The translations under genes and the position numbers were made by a program. Below the pieces are notes generated by a model. The model worked only from the letters and a program-made list of their open reading frames with translations. It was not told the DNA's origin and made no database searches. 11,932 bases of DNA from CAYGTK01 sp964352775 (GTDB lineage: Bacteria > Bacteroidota > Bacteroidia > Chitinophagales > CAIOSU01), in the NCBI GenBank assembly GCA_964352775.1, contig CAYGTK010000137.1, forward strand, positions 1-11,932. Direction: 5' to 3'. Positions 1 to 7,435 of the stretch are shown here, one piece after another (positions within the stretch are counted from its first letter, which is position 1; each line of letters starts with the position of its first letter).

Positions 1-470
1 AAATACGTTTTTATCCAGAAGCGACGCTGGTCTCGGTAATTTCCCAAGGTGATATGCGTAAGGCCAGCAACAGCGGATTTCGGGAGCTAGCAGGCTACAT
101 TTTTGGCGGGAACAAGCAAAAGCAATCTATTGCCATGACTGCCCCCGTAGTAATGGACCGCCAGCAAGACGAAAGCATGAAAATGAGTTTCATAATGCCA
201 GGCGATGAAGTGGCCGAGGGTTTGCCACTGCCCAATAGCAGCAATATAGTAATGAAAAAGGAGGCTGCCCACTTTGCAGCGGTTATCCGCACAGGTGGCT
301 TTGCCGATGAAGCTAAAATGCAGCAACTGGGCGAGCAGTTAATTAGCCTCTTAGAAAAAGAGGACATTGCTTACGATAAGAATGTAGAGTACTTATTTTA
401 CAACCCACCTTTTCAGCTTCTTGGTAGAAGGAATGAGGTGTTGGTTAGGTTGCCGGGGTTTGAGGGGTGA
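1..470 (+). CDS. SOUL heme-binding family protein, 5'-truncated by window edge
   Basis: The frame is open from base 3 and no stop precedes the first internal ATG (54), so that ATG is not the true start; the gene begins left of the window. The visible 155 codons carry the C-terminal signature of the SOUL/HBP family: a segment beginning RFYPEATLVSV, then the highly typical GYIFGGNK, AMTAPVVM, MSFIMP and the C-terminal RRNEVLVRLPGF. Complete family members are roughly 180-220 residues, so only the N-terminal part, probably including any signal peptide, is missing. SOUL proteins bind heme or other tetrapyrroles in studied animal examples; the bacterial role is largely unknown, so heme handling here is family inference. 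The gene converges on the next one with 38 bases between stops. Family assignment is firm; the substrate is not. Confidence 0.9.
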   Translation, partial: IRFYPEATLVSVISQGDMRKASNSGFRELAGYIFGGNKQKQSIAMTAPVVMDRQQDESMKMSFIMPGDEVAEGLPLPNSSNIVMKKEAAHFAAVIRTGGFADEAKMQQLGEQLISLLEKEDIAYDKNVEYLFYNPPFQLLGRRNEVLVRLPGFEG

Positions 471-508
471 GTTAAGAATATCACTATAGTTAAAAGCTAT
501 CAAAGTGC

Positions 509-895
509 TTAGTGACAGTTACCAACGGGAAGTACCATTTGAACGGGTGTCAATTTTCCATTTTCCTTGGCTGGTGTCCAATTTGCCATTTGCTCAACAT
601 GTTTTAAGGCCAAACTATCTATTGGTGGATGAATACCCTTTGCTAAGCTTACATTGGTTATACTTCCATTGGTATCAATAATGCACCTAACGAATATTTT
701 ATTGGTTAAACTGCTGAACAAAGTGCAATCAAACTTAATTTGGCGCAAATAAGATAATGCACTATCCTCGCCCGCAGGAAACTGAGGCATTTCATCAGTA
801 ACAAATGGCTGCAATAAGGTTGTGCTATCTCTAGATTGCCCATAACCACATGTAACGAAAACTAGAAACAATAACGTTATCAATACCTTAATCAA
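509..895 (-). CDS. small secreted TonB C-terminal-domain protein
   Basis: 128 residues. Residues 1-20 form a hydrophobic signal peptide ending CGYGQ. A motif typical of the entry to Bacteroidota TonB-CTD proteins follows (EMPQFPAGEDSALSYL, 35-50), then the domain at about 66-124, with KIFVRCIIDTNGSI, VSLAKGI and WTPAKENGKL; the last matches the family's W.PgkqNGkpv pattern. There is no N-terminal membrane anchor plus proline-rich linker as in a classical energy-transducing TonB, and no linked exbB/exbD or receptor. It is therefore likely a free periplasmic or outer-membrane-facing TonB-CTD-like protein rather than a working transducer. Start: no ATG, GTG or CTG in the open frame gives a better signal peptide; TTG at 895 does. 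An in-frame CTG lies only 12 bases upstream, and the frame is open back to a stop at 941-943. The C at residue 16 does not sit in a good lipobox. Confidence 0.83.
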   Translation of the reverse strand: MIKVLITLLFLVFVTCGYGQSRDSTTLLQPFVTDEMPQFPAGEDSALSYLRQIKFDCTLFSSLTNKIFVRCIIDTNGSITNVSLAKGIHPPIDSLALKHVEQMANWTPAKENGKLTPVQMVLPVGNCH

Positions 896-1052
896 AGCTA
901 CTATCAGTTTATTTATAGCAGAACCCCATGCAGTAACAATTCAAATAAGATCACCTCTTCATAAGTCAACATCAATAATGCTTACACAATACAAATAAAC
1001 ATCTGAGAGTTTTAATAAGTGCACATTCATTTCACCTTTAAAAGATGCACTC

Positions 1053-1922
1053 ATGAAAAGCCACCTTTTTCTTTCGCTGGGCCTATGCCTTGTGGTAAGC
1101 CATAGTTTTGCCGCCAATACTATCACTTTACAAGAAGCCCTTAACTCTGGCGCAGTAAGCATTGATCAGATATATAGCCTTGGCGGACATACGGGGCAGA
1201 ACATGGAGTTTGTGATAACCAACACCACTAATAAAACAATAGACCTTAGCATTAATAGTGGCTGGCTATTTGAACCTGCAGATGAAGGCCTGCAAACCAT
1301 GATGCTGGTGCAGCACAAAAACGTTGTAATAGAAAAGCAAGGTAAACGGAAAACAAAGGTATACACCCTTTGTACCGAAGCACATGATGGATCGCCAAGT
1401 GATGAAGATGGATTTGCCATGACGAAGAGAAGCACCGGTAAACTAGAGAAAATAGCCACTTACCTAGCAGACAAAAGCTATTATAACGACGAGGCCGCCC
1501 AGCCTGCTGTATGGGTAGTGAGCAATAACCACCAGCTAAGCGCGGTATTTAGCTCAAACAAAACCATTCAGAAAGACTTGGTGAAGTATGTGGCCGATTT
1601 AACTGGGCAAGATGTGCCCTGGTATAATGTGAAGCACACCATACAACCAGGTACCCCACCAATTCCACAATACATTGAAGCGGGCTTCGAATTTGAACTA
1701 CCCGAAGCACAAGATCTCACCTTTGGTGTATACGATATGTACGGTAAAGCCATGAAACTGATAATAGAGGATAAACCACTGCGCAAAGGGCATTATCGCT
1801 TCAAGCTAGAAATGGAAGTGTTTCATTTAGAACCAGGTATATACTATGCACGCGCCCACAGCGGCAATAAGACCTGGAAAGAGCGAATGATATTGATTAA
1901 GAAGGAAGACGCCGATGACTAA
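1053..1922 (+). CDS. secreted protein with T9SS/FlgD-like C-terminal tail
   Basis: 289 residues with a clear type I signal peptide (1-20, cleavage after HSFA). I do not recognise the central region (about 21-205). It holds a segment around 151-166 (AVWVVSNNHQLSAVF) and many beta-prone stretches. The C-terminal part, about 212-284, follows the pattern of FlgD-Ig/Por-secretion tails: FELP start, VYDMYGK, a basic turn, LEPGIYYARAHSGNK and a final ERMILIKK strand. In Bacteroidota such tails direct proteins through the type IX secretion system to the surface; T9SS use here is inferred, and the tail is followed by an unusual acidic DADD end. The ATG at 1053 opens directly into the signal peptide and the frame has no better upstream start. 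The gene's TAA overlaps the TAG of the convergent next gene. It is 157 bases from the divergent TonB-CTD gene. Confidence 0.8.
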   Translation: MKSHLFLSLGLCLVVSHSFAANTITLQEALNSGAVSIDQIYSLGGHTGQNMEFVITNTTNKTIDLSINSGWLFEPADEGLQTMMLVQHKNVVIEKQGKRKTKVYTLCTEAHDGSPSDEDGFAMTKRSTGKLEKIATYLADKSYYNDEAAQPAVWVVSNNHQLSAVFSSNKTIQKDLVKYVADLTGQDVPWYNVKHTIQPGTPPIPQYIEAGFEFELPEAQDLTFGVYDMYGKAMKLIIEDKPLRKGHYRFKLEMEVFHLEPGIYYARAHSGNKTWKERMILIKKEDADD

Positions 1923-2533
1923 TGTCCCACCTGCTCCACCACGTCTCTAAGTTCCACTAAGGGGCGCATTTGTTCTTTATCTCCTTTTTCTAGAGGGAAC
2001 CACTCAATAAAATCGAGCGACCAGGTGGTATGATACTCGCCCAAAACAGCATCTAGCATTAGGTAGCCTACTTGATAAAAGTGACCTGCTTCTTCAAAGT
2101 TTTGGATATATAGTTCTATCCCAAAATGTCCGTCTTCCTCGCAAGCAATGAAGAACATGTCATCGCAAGAAAGGCTGAATTCGCCCATATTGATTTTTAT
2201 CTCCCCTAAGTCTTCTTTAGGAAAGGGTTGACGAAAGGCCATTATGTTCCAGTTAGTTACTTCTGGAGCTGCAGTTACCACTTCCGTCACCTTTGGGAAT
2301 AGTTCTTTTACCCCTTCGGCAGATATTTCCAGTTCCCGCTTACCGTTATCTCTCACAGGGCTCATTTGCACGGTCAATCCCTTGTCAATTTGCTTCAACT
2401 TAGTGGTTACCTTAGTAATTAAGCCAGCTTGCCGCTGCTTATCATCTAAGTGGTGAAAAATGATTTCTTGTTCCCCTTCAAACCAATTCCAAAAGTCTTC
2501 AATGGGGTCTTTCTTTTTAAATAATCCGAACAT
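1919..2533 (-). CDS. conserved cytoplasmic protein of unknown function
   Basis: 204 residues from the ATG at 2533 (MFGLFKKKDPIEDFWNWF). In-frame ATG and TTG codons at 2551 and 2554 would add only MMRKTQA, and the FGLFKKK opening is the natural protein start. There is no signal peptide or membrane segment, so it is probably cytoplasmic. Visible landmarks are FWNWF (14-18), GKRELEISAEGVKELFP (64-80), NWNIMAFRQPFP (94-105), IELYIQNF (139-146) and LDAVLGEYHTTW (160-171). The protein is acidic and has alternating alpha/beta character. The spread of tryptophans and the LGEY segment look like a conserved family I have seen annotated only as hypothetical; I give no function. It shares 4 bases (CTAA) at its 3' end with the convergent secreted-protein gene. 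A single-gene unit seems likely. Confidence 0.82.
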   Translation of the reverse strand: MFGLFKKKDPIEDFWNWFEGEQEIIFHHLDDKQRQAGLITKVTTKLKQIDKGLTVQMSPVRDNGKRELEISAEGVKELFPKVTEVVTAAPEVTNWNIMAFRQPFPKEDLGEIKINMGEFSLSCDDMFFIACEEDGHFGIELYIQNFEEAGHFYQVGYLMLDAVLGEYHTTWSLDFIEWFPLEKGDKEQMRPLVELRDVVEQVGH

Positions 2534-2718
2534 AGCTTGGGTTTTGCGCATCAAATATGGCGAATTCCCTTCTCATTTTGGCACAACTATTGCTTATTTG
2601 GGCATGTGACTAACTCACCAACAAACCCAATTATTTACCAACTGTTACCCTCTGGTGTTATGCTGGAGAAACGAAAGCGAACCAGCTTTTATATCTTACA
2701 GCAAAAGCCCATCGCATC

Positions 2719-4401
2719 ATGAACACTAAAACCACATTTGTTATGCCACGTGTATTCCTTCTTGCCTTACTTATTCTCCCCTTTCAGTTCAGCTTTGCTG
2801 ATATACCCACCAAAAAAATTGACTCCAAAATAGATTCTGTAGTCGTTTTTTTAAGCGGAGCAGAAGTAATGCGTAAAACCTCTATATCGGTTCCCGCAGG
2901 ACGTAGCAAAGTTGTACTACAGGGATTAACTAACCGAATGAATGGTAAAAGCGTGCAGGTGTCTCTGGGCAATGGAGTTAACATCCTTTCGGTAGGCCAT
3001 AAGATTGGCATGTTAGAAAATAAGAAGCTGACTAAAAAAATTAAGACAACGCTAGACTCTATTGCTGACTTTGACGACCGCATGGCCATTCTGCGTGATG
3101 AAACAAATGTATATACTGAAGAGAAGAACCTACTGCTGACCAATAAGAAAATAGGAGGAACAAATACTGGAGTACCCATTGATGAACTAGAAAAGGCAGC
3201 CAACCTATACCGCACTCGATTGATGGACATCAACAAAAAGCTACATGCCATTACTAAGAAAAATGTACAGATAGGTCAAGATCGTCAGAAAGTGCAACAG
3301 CGTTTGTACAAACTTCAGCAGGAGAAACAGAAAACTTATGGCGAAGTAATACTACAAGTAGATGCTGAGGCAGCCACTAAAACCGACCTGAGCTTCCGCT
3401 ACCTAGTAACAGGTGCAGGTTGGGCACCATCGTATGATGTAAGAGCTACTGAAATAGGCCAACCTATTGACTTAACCTATAAGGCTAGCATATATAACAA
3501 CACAGGTATTGAGTGGGATAATGTGATGATACGCCTAACCACTACCGACCCTAACCAAGGAGCAACAGTGCCAGTACTTATGGTTTGGACCTTAGAAGAG
3601 CAACAGCTATACAAAGCTAAAGCATATGGTATGACTGAAGATGCAGACCAAAGCGGAAGGGCTAGTAACTATATGTCAAACGTAATGGCTGAAGCAACTG
3701 CCCCTCCAACAGGTGCCATTTTAACGCAAGATGGAAAGCAATTTGTAGAAATAACTACACCAGAATTGGCAGTGGAATTTAATGTGCCTGACCGCCAGAA
3801 TATATCAGCCGATGGTCAACCACAAACGCTTAGGGTAACCGAATACGGAGTTGATGCCATTTACGACCATATAGCCATACCTAAATTGGATAAGGATGCC
3901 TTTTTGATTGCCAAGATACTAGGCTGGGAAGACCTTAACTTGATAGAAGGGCCAGCCAGCATTTACTTTGGTGACACCTACTTAGGGGAAAGCTATATTA
4001 ACACAGGTAAAGTGAGCGACACGCTGCGTGTATCCCTAGGCCGCGATAAGCGAGTAATGATCAGCCGCACCAAGCGTAAAGACTACGAGAAGAAGCGCAT
4101 TATTGGTGGCACCGTTAAAGAGACCCTGATATTTGAAATAGCAGTGAAGAACAACCGCAAGCAAAGTATAAGTATTGATATTGAAGATCAATTACCAATA
4201 CCAGGCGATAGCGAGATAAAGGTGGAAGCCGTTGAAATATCAGAGGCCAAGCTAGAAGAATTGAGCGGCAAACTCACTTGGCACTTCGACCTAGCCCCTG
4301 GTGAAAGCAAACGCTTTACGCTAGAGTTTACTGTGAAATATCCCAAGGATAAGAACATCGTAGTATCAAACACCAAAGTGATGTATAGTCCTAGGTTTTA
4401 A
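2719..4401 (+). CDS. DUF4140/DUF4139 (MuiA-like) secreted protein
   Basis: 560 residues. A signal peptide covers about 1-27 (hydrophobic run, then FSFADIP); the Met at residue 9 is an alternative start. Residues about 38-138 correspond to the DUF4140 N-terminal domain (IDSVVVFLSGAEVMRKTSI is a hallmark opening). Lys/Gln/Glu-rich helices at about 100-205 are likely coiled coil. Residues about 224-560 correspond to DUF4139, with YLVTGAGWAPSYDVRA (229-244), GPASIYFGDTYLGESYI (411-427) and a final beta-sandwich ending in FTVKYPKDK. The family was named after Sphingomonas mucoidy inhibitor A; its biochemical role is unknown, and cell-envelope location is inferred from the signal peptide. Length is normal to slightly short for Bacteroidota members, with a short variable link at about 300-335. 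It stands alone, 164 bases after a start of the opposite strand, and converges with the glycosyltransferase gene. Confidence 0.9.
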   Translation: MNTKTTFVMPRVFLLALLILPFQFSFADIPTKKIDSKIDSVVVFLSGAEVMRKTSISVPAGRSKVVLQGLTNRMNGKSVQVSLGNGVNILSVGHKIGMLENKKLTKKIKTTLDSIADFDDRMAILRDETNVYTEEKNLLLTNKKIGGTNTGVPIDELEKAANLYRTRLMDINKKLHAITKKNVQIGQDRQKVQQRLYKLQQEKQKTYGEVILQVDAEAATKTDLSFRYLVTGAGWAPSYDVRATEIGQPIDLTYKASIYNNTGIEWDNVMIRLTTTDPNQGATVPVLMVWTLEEQQLYKAKAYGMTEDADQSGRASNYMSNVMAEATAPPTGAILTQDGKQFVEITTPELAVEFNVPDRQNISADGQPQTLRVTEYGVDAIYDHIAIPKLDKDAFLIAKILGWEDLNLIEGPASIYFGDTYLGESYINTGKVSDTLRVSLGRDKRVMISRTKRKDYEKKRIIGGTVKETLIFEIAVKNNRKQSISIDIEDQLPIPGDSEIKVEAVEISEAKLEELSGKLTWHFDLAPGESKRFTLEFTVKYPKDKNIVVSNTKVMYSPRF

Positions 4402-4433
4402 TAAATCTCTATAATAGACCTATTGCGATATAG

Positions 4434-5495
4434 TTACTTGATGTATTGAGTATACAATTGAGAAAGGTTATTGGCATAGCTTTCATGATCGAACCCATCA
4501 ATTGAGGTTATGGCATTTGCACTTAACGTTGTATAGTCTTCATCAGTCATTGTTTTCAGCAAGCAAAGTTGCTCTAAGTATTCCTCTGGGCTTGAACATA
4601 AAAAACCATTGTAACCATCATCAACAAAGGTTGTATTCTCCGGTAATGGAGTGCTTAAAACAGGCACTCCATTATTCATATACTGCTTAGCTTTAAAGCC
4701 TGATTTAGATAAGTGAAACTCATCGTTTATCAATGTAGCTATACCTACATCAAATTTCACAATTCGTTCTTGTACCTCTACCTCATCGTGCCAATTGATA
4801 TTTTTCGGGATTTCTAATTCTACGTGGTCTGCTTCATGGAAGTAAGCACGTAATTCGTTTTCTTCTTTACTATCTATTCCACCTAATTTATGCACACCTA
4901 ATACAGTTAGTTTTACAGGAAAAGGAAGCTGAAGTATTGCAGGAAATACATCTTTAAGCATACTGTGCTTATGCCCGCCCCCAAAAAAGCCTATCCATCC
5001 AATATTGAACAACTTATTGCGCTCTACCTTACGTATATTAAGTCTTACAGTAGGCGATGTACTAACATGTATATTGGTGTTTAGCGGTAAAAAGGTCTTC
5101 TTTAATTGCTGACTCCCTGCATTAAATGCGGCACAATTCTTTATAAACCACTTTATATTCTCATCAGGAAAATCTAAATGATCAGCATCGTCAATATCAT
5201 ATACGCTGATAGTAGGCTTCAGCCAAACTAGAAACTTTAACAGGTTAGCATAAATGAAATTGGAATGTACCCGCTGTATTACGATCATTGCATTATTCGT
5301 GTTTGAAAACAATGCTGAACAATATGCTAATAAAAAGATCCAGATCTTAGATGGATGGTAACCAGGTATTACTAAATGATAGTTTATACCATAGGTAGCT
5401 CTTAAATACCGTAATGGATTGGCTGCACGGTAGCGTACACTGGGCGAATCGAGCCCATAATAGGCAAACCAATAAATAATCTTAAATGATGACAT
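4434..5495 (-). CDS. GT-B fold glycosyltransferase (GT4-like)
   Basis: 353 residues from ATG at 5495; a GTG at 5513 would add MLPTNI, but MSSFKIIYWF is the usual start for this fold. N-terminal half: SPSVRYRAANPLRYL (18-32), a hydrophobic stretch at 50-64, the acidic loop YDIDDADHLD (99-108) and NAGSQQLKK (126-134). C-terminal nucleotide-sugar half: FNIGWIGFFGGGHKHS (163-178), then DVGIATLINDEFHLSKSG (249-266) and KAKQYMNNGVPVLSTPLPEN (268-287), the standard GT4-type donor-site region. It probably adds a sugar to a cell-surface polysaccharide or glycoconjugate at the cytoplasmic face of the membrane; donor and acceptor cannot be read from sequence. No other sugar genes flank it, so it is an orphan transferase here. 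It converges with the DUF4139 gene (32 bases) and lies 136 bases downstream of the TPR gene on the same strand. Confidence 0.87.
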   Translation of the reverse strand: MSSFKIIYWFAYYGLDSPSVRYRAANPLRYLRATYGINYHLVIPGYHPSKIWIFLLAYCSALFSNTNNAMIVIQRVHSNFIYANLLKFLVWLKPTISVYDIDDADHLDFPDENIKWFIKNCAAFNAGSQQLKKTFLPLNTNIHVSTSPTVRLNIRKVERNKLFNIGWIGFFGGGHKHSMLKDVFPAILQLPFPVKLTVLGVHKLGGIDSKEENELRAYFHEADHVELEIPKNINWHDEVEVQERIVKFDVGIATLINDEFHLSKSGFKAKQYMNNGVPVLSTPLPENTTFVDDGYNGFLCSSPEEYLEQLCLLKTMTDEDYTTLSANAITSIDGFDHESYANNLSQLYTQYIK

Positions 5496-5591
5496 GATGT
5501 TAGTTGGCAGCACAAGTATACACCACTTACACGGCCTAATAAATTCAGACGTGTAAACATCTTGTCATCTTTAACTTACATTGGGGGCAAG

Positions 5592-5630
5592 AATAAAAAT
5601 AGATAAGGCTATCCAACTGTAATTTAGTTG
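5592..5630 (-). terminator. possible weak terminator after the TPR gene
   Basis: Read on the minus strand just past the TPR gene stop, a 5-bp stem (CAACT...AGTTG, 7-base loop, 5614-5630) is followed by a smaller possible ATAG/CTAT hairpin and then a T-rich tract (CTATTTTTATT). The stems are short and AT-rich, so this is a candidate only. If real it would separate the TPR and glycosyltransferase transcripts. Confidence 0.27.
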
Positions 5631-5631
5631 T

Positions 5632-6840
5632 CTATTCCTCTCCTTCTTCTAGCAACTTTGTTATTGCATCTTTTAAACCTTGAGCACTGGTTTTTGCGCT
5701 AGGGTCAATACCCGGTACTAAGTCAAAATGCACTATGGCTTTATCTACGCTTTTTAAGGCTTCCTCCAGTCGGTTGGCGTAGTATAGCGATGTGGCATAG
5801 TGTATCTGGAAGTTACCTTTGGTAGCATCGTTATTAGGTAGTTTCTTTTGTAATTGCTCCATGTAAGCCGGTAGCTCATCAAGCTTCTCAATGGTGCCGT
5901 AAATATCAAGTATCAAGCGATATTTTGATGGTTCAGCAGGGTCTTCTAACACCTTTTTATTGAGCATAGCGTAACCCTTTTCGGCATCACCATAGCTTAT
6001 GTATTGATCAAAAAGCACCATAATGTTCGAGAAATATTCTGGCTCTAGCTCAAATGCGGCCTCTAAGCGCTCCTCCGCTTTCTCTTGCATTTCTTTATCA
6101 CGATAGATAACCCCTTGCGTTCTAACAGCATCGCTTTTTAAATAAGTATCATCGTAAAGTTGTTCTGCCTTTTTTAGGTAATTAAGTGCTGCATCTAGAT
6201 CTTGTTTAAAGTACTTAGCTATGCCTAAATTATAAGTTGCTGATGCATGGGTAGGTTCCATATTTAAGGCTTCAATAAAGTAGGAAATGGCAAGATCGTA
6301 ATTAGATGTCATCATCTGGTAGTATCCCATACCGTGAAGCATTTCTGCATTTTTAAGGCCCGCTTCGTAGGCTATCGCATGACTTTCAAAACGCTTCTTT
6401 TGCAGTAACCCTTCCTCCATAGGCAGCTCACCACAGCGTACATCCAATAGAAAAGTGAAATAATTAGCAAGAGCATAGTGCAACTCTGCATTGTTAAGGT
6501 CTTCCTTTAATAGCATCTCAATTTTTCCCATAATATCGAACAGATACATACTGTACTGCCCCTGTTGACCGCGCAGTTCTTCTACCTCTTCACCATCCTC
6601 TATATCTTTTAGGGAAAACATCTTTGAGTTGATGCAATCCACATAATTGTCTACTAGTAAATTGGCTTTTAGTGCAACTACTTCTGCATTTTGGTTTTCT
6701 TTATCTATCTCTTCTAATAATTGAAAGGCTGAATCATAAGCTCGCTCAGTTATCAGCTTATCGTACTTGGCTTTCCAATCTTGTGCAGTGGCCGTTAAGC
6801 TATAAGTACCAACTAGAATTACTATTAAAAAACTACGCAT
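5632..6840 (-). CDS. secreted tetratricopeptide-repeat protein
   Basis: 402 residues. Signal peptide 1-20 (MRSFLIVIL...ATAQ), typical of Bacteroidota exported proteins, so it is periplasmic or outer-membrane-associated. TPR-like helix pairs are clearest at about 165-196 (GYYQMMTSNYDLAISYFIEA), 199-230 (YNLGIAKYFKQDLDAALNYL), 234-267 and 344-375 (YATSLYYANRLEEALKSV); further helical pairs fill 20-160 and 270-330. The protein is strongly acidic and ends in LLEEGEE. TPR arrays mediate protein contacts; no enzymatic domain is visible and I cannot name a partner. The ATG at 6840 places the signal peptide exactly at the N-terminus. It may be read through into the glycosyltransferase gene, but the gap contains a possible terminator, so separate transcription is as likely. 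The start is 165 bases from the divergent lipoprotein gene. Confidence 0.85.
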   Translation of the reverse strand: MRSFLIVILVGTYSLTATAQDWKAKYDKLITERAYDSAFQLLEEIDKENQNAEVVALKANLLVDNYVDCINSKMFSLKDIEDGEEVEELRGQQGQYSMYLFDIMGKIEMLLKEDLNNAELHYALANYFTFLLDVRCGELPMEEGLLQKKRFESHAIAYEAGLKNAEMLHGMGYYQMMTSNYDLAISYFIEALNMEPTHASATYNLGIAKYFKQDLDAALNYLKKAEQLYDDTYLKSDAVRTQGVIYRDKEMQEKAEERLEAAFELEPEYFSNIMVLFDQYISYGDAEKGYAMLNKKVLEDPAEPSKYRLILDIYGTIEKLDELPAYMEQLQKKLPNNDATKGNFQIHYATSLYYANRLEEALKSVDKAIVHFDLVPGIDPSAKTSAQGLKDAITKLLEEGEE

Positions 6841-7005
6841 ACTTTCAGTTTAAGCGCTAAATATAATCAATGGGGCAAAGCGTTAAGCACCAAGTTTTAC
6901 GATCAATACTATCCATAGCATAGTTTATGCTACAAAGGCATTAACAGTTTTTAACAAAACCATTTACCACACTTTCAGTTATTCCTATGTATCAAAACAA
7001 TACCC

Positions 7006-7347
7006 ATGCGATTCACACTACTAGCCATTGTAATAACACTTAGCCTTAGCTCGTGCGCCACCTTACAGTCAAACACTTACATTGATGCTGACCAAACTTT
7101 TATTTTAGGCAAAGGCAGTCATAGCCGATACAAGGCCTCTGTTAAAAATACTGGCACCGAAGATGTAGCTATAATAGGCTATACCCAAAGCGACTTCCGT
7201 ATGGATCTACCTGTATTGAAACCTGGTGAGCGAACCAGTATTATCGTACCAAAAGATACACGCATCACTTTCAAGAACTTGGGCGATGCCCAGACATCCA
7301 TTAAGATACGCTCAAGTAAAGCTAAACTGAGTATGGGTTATAATTAA
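7006..7347 (+). CDS. small lipoprotein of unknown function
   Basis: 113 residues. The N-terminus MRFTLLAIVITLSLSSC is a lipoprotein signal peptide with lipobox LSSC, so Cys17 should be lipidated and the mature protein is about 97 residues. The residues after Cys (ATLQ) carry no acidic run. The mature part is beta-rich: YKASVKNTGTEDVAIIGY resembles one or two immunoglobulin-like strands, followed by LKPGERTSIIVPKDTRITF and a basic end. I do not recognise a named family. It is probably anchored in the outer or inner membrane. The ATG at 7006 is the only start that gives a complete signal peptide. The next + gene starts 88 bases downstream with its own apparent promoter element, so co-transcription is possible but not required. 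Confidence 0.78.
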   Translation: MRFTLLAIVITLSLSSCATLQSNTYIDADQTFILGKGSHSRYKASVKNTGTEDVAIIGYTQSDFRMDLPVLKPGERTSIIVPKDTRITFKNLGDAQTSIKIRSSKAKLSMGYN

Positions 7348-7392
7348 GTAGTTTGTACGCTAACGCAGTCTCAGAATTCTTATACCATATGT

Positions 7393-7400
7393 TACCTTTG
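7393..7400 (+). promoter_or_regulatory. Bacteroidota-type -7 promoter element
   Basis: The octamer TACCTTTG fits the Bacteroidota primary-sigma -7 consensus TAnnTTTG exactly. It lies 35 bases before the ATG at 7436, which leaves a 5' leader of about 30 bases. No TTG -33 element is present at the usual 19-21 base spacing, so the promoter is a partial match. It would drive the 341-residue secreted protein separately from the lipoprotein gene. Confidence 0.42.
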
Positions 7401-7435
7401 AGCCTCTTTTAATTCCGAACAACAAACTGCCTAGC

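Noticed and set aside
481..515. TCACTA/TAGTGA inverted repeat between the first two convergent genes
   Set aside because: Six-base arms with a long spacer, and part of it lies within the end of the TonB-CTD gene; too weak to call a terminator.
2537..2722. 61-codon + strand frame ahead of the DUF4139 gene
   Set aside because: It overlaps the start of one gene and the beginning of the next, has no recognisable content and fills what should be an upstream regulatory gap.
2784..3251. 155-codon frame antisense to the DUF4139 gene
   Set aside because: Ser/Val/Leu-rich shadow of a well-supported gene on the other strand, with no domain signal.
4402..4433. Imperfect CTATA/TATAG inverted repeat between two convergent genes, considered as a two-way terminator
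   Set aside because: The stem is short and broken, with no T-run on either side.
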